A DNA stretch of 35,211 nucleotides from Eubacterium barkeri. Lineage in GTDB: Bacteria > Bacillota > Clostridia > Eubacteriales > Eubacteriaceae. The notes under the pieces are model-generated. The model was given only the letters and a program-made list of their open reading frames with translations, had not been told where the DNA came from and searched no databases. The translations under genes were made by a program, and so were the position numbers. Position 1 is the first letter of the stretch. Each line of letters opens with the position of its first letter. The stretch spans positions 1-35,211 of the forward strand of contig NZ_FNOU01000026.1 in NCBI RefSeq assembly GCF_900107125.1, written 5' to 3'. Positions 8,847 to 16,557 of this stretch are shown here, in pieces.

Positions 8847-10466
8847 CTACTCCACCGAAACGATGTAGTAATACAGCGGTTGACCGCCGTCGTTCACTTC
8901 GATATCGCAGTCACTAAAATCCGCTTCCAGGGACTCTGCCAGAGACTCTGCCGTCTCCGCTTCCACCTCATGTCCAAAGTAAATGGAAATCAGCTCGCTG
9001 TCCTCGTCCACCATTTTCTGCAGCAGCTCCACCGTCACAGCATCGACAGCCTTACCCTTTACAACGATTTCTCCACCGTAAATACCAATAATATCGCCTT
9101 TTTTAATCTTTAAGCCGTTAAATTTAGTATCCCGCACCGCATAGGTCACCTCACCGGTTTTAACATCGGCAATGACTGCCTGCATATCGTCCCCGTTTTT
9201 CTGGGCGTCCAGCTCTGGGTTAAAGGCCAGCATAGCGGTTACGCATTGGGGAATGGTCTTAGTGGGGATGACATGAAGATTTTTATCTGAGATGGCCACC
9301 GCCTGATTGGCCGCCATGATAATATTGCTGTTGTTGGGGAAAATGAAAATATCCTTAGCATTTAGCTTTTCCACTTCATCCAAAAAATCCTGGGTACTGG
9401 GGTTCATGGTCTGTCCCCCGGAAATTACCCGGGTAATGCCAAGATCATGGAAAAGATGGGTAAGCCCCTCCCCTGGAGAAACGGCAATAAAGCCATAGGG
9501 AACCTCAGGAGAATCCTCTTCCTCCCCTTCCTCTGGCACGCCTAGCATTTCCCGCATATTATCCACCTTCATCCGGATCAGCTCACCGTAGGACAAGCCT
9601 TTTTCGAAGGCCTGACCCGGATGGTCTGTATGCACATGAACCTTGATAATATCATCATCTTTAATGACCAGTACACAATCTCCGATGGTATTTAAAAACT
9701 CACGCAATTCATTGTCATCGGCGTCTCCCGCTTCCTTAACAATGAATTCCGTACAATAACCAAAGGTAATATCCTCGGGACGCATCCCGGAGTCATCCAC
9801 GAAACGGTCCCGGTCGCCGATATCAAAGCGCACCTCTTCCGTAAGCTCCTGATTTGTCAGCGCCAGATATCCCCCTTCCATAATGAAGATGAGACCCTGG
9901 CCCCCAGCGTCCACCACACCAGCTTCCTTCAGCACCGGCAGCATATCCGGTGTTCGGGATAGGGCATCCTTCCCCTGGGCAATGACATCCTTTAAGAATA
10001 CATCAATCTCCCGATATTCATCGTGATGGTCCATGGCAAATTCCGCCATTTCCCGTGCCACCGTGAGGATTGTCCCTTCTGTGGGCTTCATAACTGCTTT
10101 ATAGGCCGCATCGGCCGCAGCGCGAATGACCTTTGCGGCGCCAAACACATCCAGGCTGTCTTTATCTTTACAGCCATCGGCCACCCCACGCAGCAGCTGG
10201 GAGAGGATGACCCCGGAATTCCCCCGGGCGCCAATAAGGGCACCGCTGGAGGCTGTTTTTGCCACAGAGTACAGATTCGTGCTGTCGAGTTTTGCCAACT
10301 CCCCCACGGCATGGGAGAAGGTCAGAGACATATTCGTCCCGGTGTCACCATCGGGCACGGGGAAGACATTGAGTTCGTCCACCGTCTTTTTATTGATTTC
10401 CAGATTTTTAGCACCGTATTCGAACATTTTCTTCAGCATCTCGCCGTCGATTCTATTTAACTCCAT
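8847..10466 (-). CDS. fakA: FakA-like fatty-acid kinase catalytic subunit (DAK2/YloV family)
   Basis: 539 residues. The N-terminal DAK2 kinase domain (about 1-200) has FPVPDGDTGTNMSLT, where the aspartates bind Mg-ATP, and the glycine-rich SSGALIGARGNSGVILSQLL loop. A middle domain (about 215-315) and a C-terminal domain with FPNNSNIIMAANQA (about 385) complete the YloV/FakA architecture. In staphylococci FakA phosphorylates fatty acids held by a DegV-type FakB protein, feeding them to PlsX for phospholipid synthesis. No fakB is in the window. The gene begins 11 bp after the Asp23-like gene, a pairing conserved across Firmicutes. Function is inferred from family and context, and the sequence is complete. 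Confidence 0.88.
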   Translation of the reverse strand: MELNRIDGEMLKKMFEYGAKNLEINKKTVDELNVFPVPDGDTGTNMSLTFSHAVGELAKLDSTNLYSVAKTASSGALIGARGNSGVILSQLLRGVADGCKDKDSLDVFGAAKVIRAAADAAYKAVMKPTEGTILTVAREMAEFAMDHHDEYREIDVFLKDVIAQGKDALSRTPDMLPVLKEAGVVDAGGQGLIFIMEGGYLALTNQELTEEVRFDIGDRDRFVDDSGMRPEDITFGYCTEFIVKEAGDADDNELREFLNTIGDCVLVIKDDDIIKVHVHTDHPGQAFEKGLSYGELIRMKVDNMREMLGVPEEGEEEDSPEVPYGFIAVSPGEGLTHLFHDLGITRVISGGQTMNPSTQDFLDEVEKLNAKDIFIFPNNSNIIMAANQAVAISDKNLHVIPTKTIPQCVTAMLAFNPELDAQKNGDDMQAVIADVKTGEVTYAVRDTKFNGLKIKKGDIIGIYGGEIVVKGKAVDAVTVELLQKMVDEDSELISIYFGHEVEAETAESLAESLEADFSDCDIEVNDGGQPLYYYIVSVE

Positions 10467-10477
10467 TTTAACCTCCG

Positions 10478-10825
10478 TTATACCCTGACGCTGACGACAT
10501 TCACGCTGACCCGCTTCACCTTCAGTGATGTCTGTTTTTCGACGCAGTATTTCACTGCAGAAATAATATTTTCAGCCACGACCGAAATCTTGATGGCCTG
10601 CTCGACGATAACGTACAGGTCGATGATCAGCCGGCCGTCCTCGTCGATCTTCACGCCCACACCCTTGCTGGAATGCTCCTTGGTCAGAAGCTCGATGAGG
10701 CCATCCTTCCCGCGCTGGTGAGCCATGCCGACGAGTCCATAACATCCCATGGCCGCAGTTCCAGCGATATCGGCAATGGCTTTACGTGATATTTCGATAT
10801 ACCCAAGTTCATTTTCGATTTTCAT
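10478..10825 (-). CDS. Asp23/Gls24 family envelope stress protein
   Basis: 115 residues, typical for the short YloU-type Asp23/Gls24 proteins. It opens with ENELGYIEISRKAIADIAGTAAM and has the family pattern of VGVKIDEDGRLIIDLYVIVE followed by a second alpha-beta unit ending VKRVSVNVVSVRV. Members are linked to cell-envelope homeostasis and alkaline or lipid stress; the biochemical activity is unknown. It is the first gene of the long leftward operon: a sigma-A type promoter lies about 50-80 bp upstream and AAGGAG sits just before the ATG. Co-transcription with fakA suggests a role connected to membrane lipid supply. Confidence 0.9.
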   Translation of the reverse strand: MKIENELGYIEISRKAIADIAGTAAMGCYGLVGMAHQRGKDGLIELLTKEHSSKGVGVKIDEDGRLIIDLYVIVEQAIKISVVAENIISAVKYCVEKQTSLKVKRVSVNVVSVRV

Positions 10826-10876
10826 TGTATAATCTCCTTAAGTTCAAAAACTCAAAATTACCCATTGTTTCTTTAT

Positions 10877-10905
10877 ATTCTACATTTTTTTCGGGATAAA
10901 GTCAA
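10877..10905 (-). promoter_or_regulatory. Sigma-A type promoter for the asp23-fakA-recG operon
   Basis: On the minus strand TTGACT (10900-10905) is followed after exactly 17 bases by TAGAAT (10877-10882). Transcription would begin near 10870, giving a leader of about 45 bases. It is back-to-back with the rpmB promoter; the two -35 boxes are only about 9 bases apart, so the two polymerase sites overlap and may compete. Confidence 0.7.
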
Positions 10906-10913
10906 AAATCTTA

Positions 10914-10943
10914 TTGCATTATTTTTTGCTTCTGTGATATAAT
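10914..10943 (+). promoter_or_regulatory. Sigma-A type promoter for rpmB
   Basis: TTGCAT (10914-10919) and a perfect TATAAT (10938-10943) with an 18-base spacer. The predicted start near 10950 leaves a leader of about 48 bases before the rpmB ATG, which is preceded by AGGGAGGTAAATATAG. Confidence 0.7.
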
Positions 10944-10997
10944 GGCTTCTGTTTGATAGACGAATAAGTTAGAACTGAATAAGGGAGGTAAATATAG

Positions 10998-11186
10998 ATG
11001 GCTAAAGAATGCTTTGTGTGCAAGAAACATGTCGTTGCTGGCAACTCTGTTTCTCACTCTAACAAACATAACAAGAGAATCTGGAAGCCCAACCTGCAGA
11101 AAATCAAAGTAATGGTCGATGGCACACCTCAACGTGTCCACGTCTGTACAAGATGTCTGCGTTCCGGTAAAGTCGAACGTGCGTAA
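10998..11186 (+). CDS. rpmB: 50S ribosomal protein L28
   Basis: 62 residues, beginning MAKECFVCKKHVVAGNSVSH. Two CxxC pairs, CFVC near the start and CTRC near the end, form the zinc-ribbon version of L28 (C+ form). The rest is basic, with KHNKRIWKPNLQ typical of the protein. L28 sits in the large subunit near the exit-site region and is needed for assembly. It is monocistronic here: its own promoter upstream and a strong terminator starting 13 bp after its stop. Position opposite asp23-fakA-recG is conserved in Firmicutes. The four-Cys form would make expression of any C- paralogue elsewhere a zinc-dependent question. Confidence 0.97.
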   Translation: MAKECFVCKKHVVAGNSVSHSNKHNKRIWKPNLQKIKVMVDGTPQRVHVCTRCLRSGKVERA

Positions 11187-11198
11187 TCAGACCACCTA

Positions 11199-11255
11199 AA
11201 AGGGGGTTGTCCTATGTGCTGATGGAAATCAGCAATGGGACAGCCCTCTTTTTAT
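11199..11255 (+). terminator. Rho-independent terminator of rpmB
   Basis: A long stem with arms AGGGGGTTGTCC (from 11201) and GGACAGCCCTCT (ending near 11250), allowing G-T pairs, enclosing an inner perfect hairpin GCTGAT-GGAA-ATCAGC, and followed by a run of five T. The A-rich flank on the left could let it also act weakly on leftward transcripts. Confidence 0.85.
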
Positions 11256-11369
11256 ATGCCCTATTCTGTGCTATGTTGTATTGAAAACTATTTTATGTGG
11301 GCCTTTCTGCTCCTGGGCTTTTACGATACCCTGGCGGTATAGGCCTTCGTTATTAAAAGCCATTAAACC
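11256..11369. other. Gap between rpmB terminator and thiN end
   Basis: 114 bases between two convergent genes. No ORF with a ribosome-binding site and no clear U-tailed hairpin for the thiN operon was found; only a weak GGCC/GGCC-type pairing is visible around 11318-11355. The leftward operon may use the rpmB terminator in reverse or another mechanism. Confidence 0.4.
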
Positions 11370-12014
11370 CTACTCGTGGACCACGTCCACCAGGAGGGTT
11401 CCACTTTCCACAATAATCTCCTGCTGCTTCGCCACCACTACATTACTCACCCCCAGCCCCGCAGCCAGATGGTCCAAGTCCGCCCGGTCCAGGGGATACT
11501 CAAAGCCCCTTAGGGTAACCCCTTCAGCCCGGTCGGTATAGGCAATGACGGATAAGGTGGTACCCACAGGCAATTCCAGGGCCCTTCGGTCCTCCACTAA
11601 AAACAAGGTGTTGTATTCGTCCACAATACGGCCATAAACCCCAGCGGCCTGAAGCCGCCCCAGAAGATGAATATTGCTCAGGCTATGGTCCATTCGGGTG
11701 CCCAAAGCCCCCAGAAGGAGGATTTCGGTACAGCCCCTCTCCAGACACGTGGTGATGGCCAGCTCCGTATCGGTCTCGTCCTTATGGGTGGGATGGACCA
11801 CCATGGGAATCGCCATTTTTTTGATCTGTTCCAAAACCCCGGGGGCGATGGAGTCAAAATCCCCAAGGACCACATCCGGCCGTATCCCCAGGGCTAATGC
11901 CGTTTCTGTTCCTTTATCGGCGCACAGGATATAGGCCGGCCTTTCCTTTTTCAGAAGCCGGGTATAGAAATCCAAATTCCGGTAGCGTCCCCCGGTAAAG
12001 ATGATGGCCTTCAT
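11370..12014 (-). CDS. thiN: Thiamine diphosphokinase
   Basis: 214 residues. It makes thiamine diphosphate from thiamine and ATP. The N-terminal catalytic part has the family signatures CADKGTETALALGIRPDVVLGDFDSI and HKDETDTELAI (aspartates binding Mg-ATP), then LGALGTRMDHSLSNI. The C-terminal beta-rich domain (about 130-214) binds thiamine. Its ATG overlaps the rsgA stop by 4 bases (ATGA), so the two are translationally coupled. The usual neighbour rpe (ribulose-phosphate 3-epimerase), which often sits between rsgA and thiN in Firmicutes, is absent here. Thiamine diphosphate is the cofactor of IlvB, encoded elsewhere in this window. Confidence 0.94.
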   Translation of the reverse strand: MKAIIFTGGRYRNLDFYTRLLKKERPAYILCADKGTETALALGIRPDVVLGDFDSIAPGVLEQIKKMAIPMVVHPTHKDETDTELAITTCLERGCTEILLLGALGTRMDHSLSNIHLLGRLQAAGVYGRIVDEYNTLFLVEDRRALELPVGTTLSVIAYTDRAEGVTLRGFEYPLDRADLDHLAAGLGVSNVVVAKQQEIIVESGTLLVDVVHE

Positions 12015-12892
12015 CGCCAGCTCTCCTTTTTTCCTAAAAAATCGTATAACTCCAAATAGTGCTCATATCGAAGGGGATTGATGGCCCCTTCCTCCACCTG
12101 GGCTTTCACGGCGCATTTCGGCTCGGAGCGATGGGTACAATTCATAAATTTACAGGCTCCCTGGGCAAACTCCGGGAAGTAAAATTTTAAATCCTCCGCG
12201 GTCATTTCTTCATCGATATCCAGGGAGGAAAACCCTGGGGTATCCAGCAAATAACCGCCACAATCCATGTTAAGCAGCTCCACGTGTCTCGTGGTATGCT
12301 TCCCCCGGCCAAGCTTTTCACTCAGTCCCCCGGTTTCCATCTCGCTGGCAGCGCACAGGCGATTGGCCAAAGTGGATTTTCCTACGCCAGAGGGTCCCGC
12401 TAAAAAGGCTGTTTTTCCAGACAGCAGGTCTGTCAGTGCCTTTAAGGACCCGGTTTCCACATTACTGACAGGGACGATGGCATAGGGGGTATCCTTAAAC
12501 ACCGCAGCTATTTCTTCCACTGCTTCAGCTGAAACTAAATCCGTCTTGGTAATGCAGATGATGGGCTCCACTTCCCGATATTCTGCTGTAATCAGCAACT
12601 TGTTCAACAAAAAAAGATTCGGATCGGGGTTGGCGGCGGCAAAAACAATAATAGCCACGTCCACATTCGCCACTGGTGGGCGTACAAAGGCGTTTTTACG
12701 GGTTTTAATGGTATCGATGGCGGTTTCCTTCCCATCCACTGCTACATCCACGTAATCCCCCACCATCGGGGTTATTTTTTGATGTCGGAATTTTCCCCTG
12801 GCCTTGGTTTCTAATAAAGCAAGGGAACCGGTGGGTCTTACGTAGTAAAACCCTCCGATTCCTTTAATAATGCGTCCTGATATTTTCTTCAT
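12011..12892 (-). CDS. rsgA: Ribosome small-subunit-dependent GTPase A
   Basis: 293 residues. Circularly permuted GTPase involved in late 30S maturation. An N-terminal OB fold (about 1-70) is followed by the permuted G motifs: G4 TKTD (about 115), G1 GPSGVGKSTL (about 175) and G3 DTPGF (about 220). A C-terminal zinc knuckle with CKFMNCTHRSEPKCAV supplies the Cys/His ligands. The G1 loop uses the RsgA-specific GxSGVGKS form. The gene starts 11 bp after prkC and overlaps thiN; prkC-rsgA adjacency is conserved in Gram-positives and fits reports that RsgA homologues are substrates of the neighbouring kinase. Confidence 0.96.
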   Translation of the reverse strand: MKKISGRIIKGIGGFYYVRPTGSLALLETKARGKFRHQKITPMVGDYVDVAVDGKETAIDTIKTRKNAFVRPPVANVDVAIIVFAAANPDPNLFLLNKLLITAEYREVEPIICITKTDLVSAEAVEEIAAVFKDTPYAIVPVSNVETGSLKALTDLLSGKTAFLAGPSGVGKSTLANRLCAASEMETGGLSEKLGRGKHTTRHVELLNMDCGGYLLDTPGFSSLDIDEEMTAEDLKFYFPEFAQGACKFMNCTHRSEPKCAVKAQVEEGAINPLRYEHYLELYDFLGKKESWR

Positions 12893-12903
12893 ATTCGGTC
12901 TTC

Positions 12904-14667
12904 TTAATTGTCCGGAGTCGGTGTTGGTTTCACCGTTGTCGTCGGGGCCGGCGTTGCAGTGGGTGTCGGTTCCGGTCCAGAGCTGACGACATAGTTTACC
13001 GCTGAACCCCGTTCCGTCTGGGTTCCCTCAGAGGGGGATTGGCGGATGACCACGCCAGCGGCGTAGGTCGAACTATGCTCTTCCGTCACGGTACCCACAC
13101 TCAGTCCATTGGCCTGGATTCGGGAGTCTGCATCGCTTTTAGCCAGACCTACAATTCCTGGTACATTGACCACATCCGGTCCTTTACTGACATACAAGGT
13201 TACCTTGCTCTTTTCTGCCACTTGACTGCCCTCGCCTGGGCTGACCTTAAAGACCGTACCCGTGCTATAATCCGAGTTGAACTCCCGCTGGATTTCCCCA
13301 ACGGCAAGCTTTGCCCCTTCTATGGCTGTAATGGCATCATTTTCGGAAAGACCAACGACCGATGGGACGCCGACGCTTTGGCTGCCCTTACTAATGCTAA
13401 CTTTAACGGTTTTTCCCTCTTGGGATGTCGAACCAGCCGTGGGATTTTGGGAGACGATTTTTCCAGCATCCACAGTGCTGCTGTACACTTCTTTTTCAAC
13501 TTCCAAGGTGAGCTTAAGGTTATTGAGAGCGGTAGTGGCCTGCTCCTTCGTCATATTTGTAACATCTGGAACGGTCACATTTTTCTTGGGTGAAAAAGCA
13601 TTAATGGCAACAACAGCCAAAATGAGGACGATCACCGCAGCAATAACACCCAGGATGATCATTTTTTTCTTTTTCTTCCGGTTTTGTAAATTATTTAAAC
13701 CAGTTTCATCGATGTCATCATCATCGGGAATGATCGGCTGGGCCATGGTTGCCGGCTCGACCTTAAACAGTCCATCATCACCTAAATCATTAAAGAGTTC
13801 ATCAGTATTTGACGCCCTGATCCCACTGGCCATGCCAACAGCCGCTTCCGAATCCATCATCAGACGGTCTAAATCCGCCACCAGTTCATCGACATTCTGA
13901 TAGCGTTCCTCAGGTTTTTTCTGGGTCAGCTTCAGGATGACGGCATTGACGCTATCCGGTATATTCGGATTGATCTCCCTGGGTGGCACAATCTCTTCCC
14001 GAATGTGTTTAATGGCGATAGTAACAGTGCTTTCCTCGTCAAAGGGAAGCTCTCCGGTGACCAACTCATAATACATAATTCCCAGGGAATACAAGTCTGA
14101 TCGTTCATCAACAAAACCGCCCCGGGCCTGCTCAGGTGAGATATAATGGACCGATCCCATGGTCTGGTTGGTCATGGTTACCGTCGAACTAGTTACCGCC
14201 CGGGCAATCCCAAAGTCAGTGACCTTGGGCACTAAGTCCCTGGTCAGTAAAATATTGTGGGGCTTGATGTCCCGGTGGATAATCTTGTGTTCGTGGGCAC
14301 ATTTTAAGGCTTCTGCCACATCGATGATAAAATTAGTGGCCTCTTCATAGTCCAAAACGCCCTTTTTATCCAGGTATTGCTTTAAGGTAATCCCATCCAC
14401 ATATTCCATGATGATGAAATAAACATCATCGTCCACCCCGACGTCGTATACCGATACGATATTGGGGTGGGTCAGACCTGCCGCTGCCTGGGATTCCCGG
14501 TCAAACTTTTTAATGAATTGTTCATTCTCCGTATACTCATCCCGGAGGACCTTTACCGCAACAAAGCGGTTAAGCTTTAAATCCTTTGCCTTGTATACGT
14601 AGGCCATGCCTCCGCGTCCAATGAGCTCTATGATTTCATAACGACCATTTAACAATCGACCGATCAT
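12904..14667 (-). CDS. prkC: PASTA-domain serine/threonine protein kinase
   Basis: 587 residues, a membrane Hanks-type kinase. The cytoplasmic kinase domain (about 10-270) shows IGRGGMAYVYKAKD (P-loop), AVKVL (Lys), HRDIKPHN (catalytic loop), DFG and an activation loop with many Thr/Ser (SSTVTMTNQTMGS) ending in SPEQARGG. A basic stretch NRKKKKK precedes a single membrane helix (about 335-357). Outside the cell follow three PASTA repeats (about 365-430, 432-498, 500-567), which bind muropeptides or lipid II fragments. The extreme C-terminus is a Pro/Thr-rich tail, a likely wall-spanning or disordered linker. It overlaps prpC by 4 bases (ATGA), so kinase and phosphatase are coupled. Confidence 0.96.
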   Translation of the reverse strand: MIGRLLNGRYEIIELIGRGGMAYVYKAKDLKLNRFVAVKVLRDEYTENEQFIKKFDRESQAAAGLTHPNIVSVYDVGVDDDVYFIIMEYVDGITLKQYLDKKGVLDYEEATNFIIDVAEALKCAHEHKIIHRDIKPHNILLTRDLVPKVTDFGIARAVTSSTVTMTNQTMGSVHYISPEQARGGFVDERSDLYSLGIMYYELVTGELPFDEESTVTIAIKHIREEIVPPREINPNIPDSVNAVILKLTQKKPEERYQNVDELVADLDRLMMDSEAAVGMASGIRASNTDELFNDLGDDGLFKVEPATMAQPIIPDDDDIDETGLNNLQNRKKKKKMIILGVIAAVIVLILAVVAINAFSPKKNVTVPDVTNMTKEQATTALNNLKLTLEVEKEVYSSTVDAGKIVSQNPTAGSTSQEGKTVKVSISKGSQSVGVPSVVGLSENDAITAIEGAKLAVGEIQREFNSDYSTGTVFKVSPGEGSQVAEKSKVTLYVSKGPDVVNVPGIVGLAKSDADSRIQANGLSVGTVTEEHSSTYAAGVVIRQSPSEGTQTERGSAVNYVVSSGPEPTPTATPAPTTTVKPTPTPDN

Positions 14668-15407
14668 ATGGCATTTTCTCCTTCCTGGGGATCAAAAATA
14701 ATGACGGTGATATTGTCGTTTCCACCGTTTCGATTCGCAGTGTTGACCAGTTCCTTTGTCGCTTCCTCCATATCTTCCTCCAGGACGATACGGCGAATCA
14801 ACGTTTCGCTTACCAGATTATACAAGCCATCGGAGCACACCAGGAATTTATCCCCTGGTCCTATGGTATATTCAAATAAATCCGTTCTGACCACCTCATC
14901 AGTGCCAAGGGCCCGGGTAATGACATTCTTTTGGGGATGGGTCTTGGCCTGGCTGGAAGAAAGCCGCCCTTCATCCACCAACGCCTGAACCAGGGAGTGG
15001 TCCTTCGTAAGCTGTTCGATTCCCTCCCGGTTAATCCGGTAAGCACGGCTATCTCCCACATGAGCAATAACCAAATTCTCACCGTCCACAATACAGAGGG
15101 TCAGCGTGGTCGCCATTCCCCGTAATTCTTCGTCACGAAATCCAGCTTCCAAAATCTGTTGGTTGATCCCATTGACAAAGGTATTCACCTGTCCATAATC
15201 AGTATAATCCCCAATTCCCGCGATATTTGTTTTGATATAATCGACAGCCATCTCACTGGCCACCTCACCGGACTGATGTCCCCCCAGTCCATCAGCGACA
15301 ACGAAAATATAACAGATTTCGCCATCCTTTTCAAAATTCGCAGCAAGGTAAGCGTCCTGATTCACTTTTCGTTTCACACCGATATTTGAAGAATATGCAC
15401 ACTTCAT
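14664..15407 (-). CDS. prpC: PP2C-type Ser/Thr protein phosphatase
   Basis: 247 residues. Metal-dependent phosphatase that reverses PrkC phosphorylation. Metal-binding motifs are VKRNQDA-type VKRKVNQDAYL near residue 12, VVADGLGGHQSGEVAS (about 38-53), HVGDSRAYRI (about 115-125), CSDGLYNLV (about 192) and GGNDNITVIIFD at the end (DN motif). No membrane segment. The start at 15407 (MKCAYSSNIGVKRKVNQD) is standard for the family. The gene lies 24 bp after rlmN and overlaps prkC. Confidence 0.95.
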   Translation of the reverse strand: MKCAYSSNIGVKRKVNQDAYLAANFEKDGEICYIFVVADGLGGHQSGEVASEMAVDYIKTNIAGIGDYTDYGQVNTFVNGINQQILEAGFRDEELRGMATTLTLCIVDGENLVIAHVGDSRAYRINREGIEQLTKDHSLVQALVDEGRLSSSQAKTHPQKNVITRALGTDEVVRTDLFEYTIGPGDKFLVCSDGLYNLVSETLIRRIVLEEDMEEATKELVNTANRNGGNDNITVIIFDPQEGENAI

Positions 15408-15431
15408 CTATTTTATTCACCTCAAAACGCA

Positions 15432-16445
15432 CTAATTGTTCGTCTTTCTACGTAGTTGTCCACATGCAGCGTCAATATTGCCGCCCATTTTCCTTCTCAT
15501 TGTACAATTAATGCCCTTCTTTTTCAACTGACCCTCAAAAAAGTTTACATTATCGCTACCTTTATATACACTTTCGCTAACAGAATTAAGTCTAATGAGG
15601 TTGATATGGCAGTTTTGGCCTCCAAATAGCCGGACCAGTTCATCCACATCCGCCTGACGGTCATTAAAACCGGCAATCAAAGCGTATTCGAAGGAAATCC
15701 GACGTCCTGTAATTGTAAAGTAATTGTTACAAACCTTTAGTAATTCATCCATAGAATAACGTTTTGCAATGGGCATCAGCCTTTCCCTCTGATCCTGGAA
15801 GGGGGAGTGGAGGGAAATGGCCAAATTGATTTGCAAATCCTCCTTGGCCAATGCCTCTATTTTAGGCACCAGCCCGCAGGTGGAGACGGTTATTTTCCGC
15901 TGCCCAATCCCCCATCCCTTATTGGCTATTTCGATAAAGGCTAATAATTCATCGTAATTATCCAGGGGTTCGCCAATCCCCATCAGCACCACATTGGATA
16001 TCCGAACTCCCTTCGCCTTTTCCACTAAGTAAATTTGATCTAGAATTTCTCCGGCCCTCAGATTCCTAACCTTGCCACCCAGGGTAGAGGCACAGAAGGC
16101 ACAGCCCATGGCGCACCCCACCTGGCTGGAAACACACAGCGAATAACCATGTTTATAGGACATCAGCACGGTTTCCACACATTCTCCATCCAGTAAACGA
16201 ATTAGAAATTTAGAGGTACCATCTCCAGGGTCATGCTGCTCCTCCACAATCACGCCATGCCCTATCCCATAGCGTTCCGCCATCCCTTCCCGCAAAACTG
16301 CGGGTAAATTCGTACAATCCGATAAATCCTCCGCTTTTTTTTCGTAAAGCCACTCATACAACTGCCTCCCCCGGTATTTCGGTTCTCCCAGAAGTTGCAT
16401 CACATCCTGGCACTCAGCCAGGGTTTTTCCGAATAAATATTCCAT
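15432..16445 (-). CDS. rlmN: 23S rRNA (adenine(2503)-C(2))-methyltransferase
   Basis: 337 residues from the ATG at 16445 (MEYLFGKTLAECQDV), which has GAGAGGA six bases upstream; an in-frame ATG eight codons earlier lacks such a site. Radical-SAM enzyme that methylates C2 of A2503 in 23S rRNA and A37 of some tRNAs. The [4Fe-4S] motif is CAMGCAFC (CxxxCxxC, about 115), followed by STLGGKVRNL. The mechanistic cysteine pair is completed by the C-terminal AACGQL. SAM-binding GIGEPLDN lies near 165, and the N-terminal helical domain has the RQLYEWLYEKK motif. First gene of the rlmN-prpC-prkC-rsgA-thiN operon; the commonly preceding def-fmt-rsmB genes are not here. Confidence 0.96.
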   Translation of the reverse strand: MEYLFGKTLAECQDVMQLLGEPKYRGRQLYEWLYEKKAEDLSDCTNLPAVLREGMAERYGIGHGVIVEEQHDPGDGTSKFLIRLLDGECVETVLMSYKHGYSLCVSSQVGCAMGCAFCASTLGGKVRNLRAGEILDQIYLVEKAKGVRISNVVLMGIGEPLDNYDELLAFIEIANKGWGIGQRKITVSTCGLVPKIEALAKEDLQINLAISLHSPFQDQRERLMPIAKRYSMDELLKVCNNYFTITGRRISFEYALIAGFNDRQADVDELVRLFGGQNCHINLIRLNSVSESVYKGSDNVNFFEGQLKKKGINCTMRRKMGGNIDAACGQLRRKTNN

Positions 16446-16494
16446 TAAGATTCCTCTCGTTATTTTCATATCAAAATGTATAAAACTTTGTTTT

Positions 16495-16523
16495 ATGATA
16501 TCATTATCCTACTAAAAGCACAA
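16495..16523 (-). promoter_or_regulatory. Probable promoter for rlmN-prpC-prkC-rsgA-thiN
   Basis: On the minus strand TTGTGC (16518-16523) and TATCAT (16495-16500) with a 17-base spacer; start near 16488 and a leader of about 43 bases. The match is moderate. A matching rightward promoter for the pyrophosphatase gene in the same 112-bp gap could not be placed with confidence. Confidence 0.45.
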
Positions 16524-16557
16524 TTAAGACTATTTAAAATAAGAAGGAGAAGCTTAA

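Noticed and set aside
13277..13900. Plus-strand ORF of about 207 residues opposite prkC
   Set aside because: Antisense shadow of the PASTA/kinase gene; composition is biased and no start signals are present.
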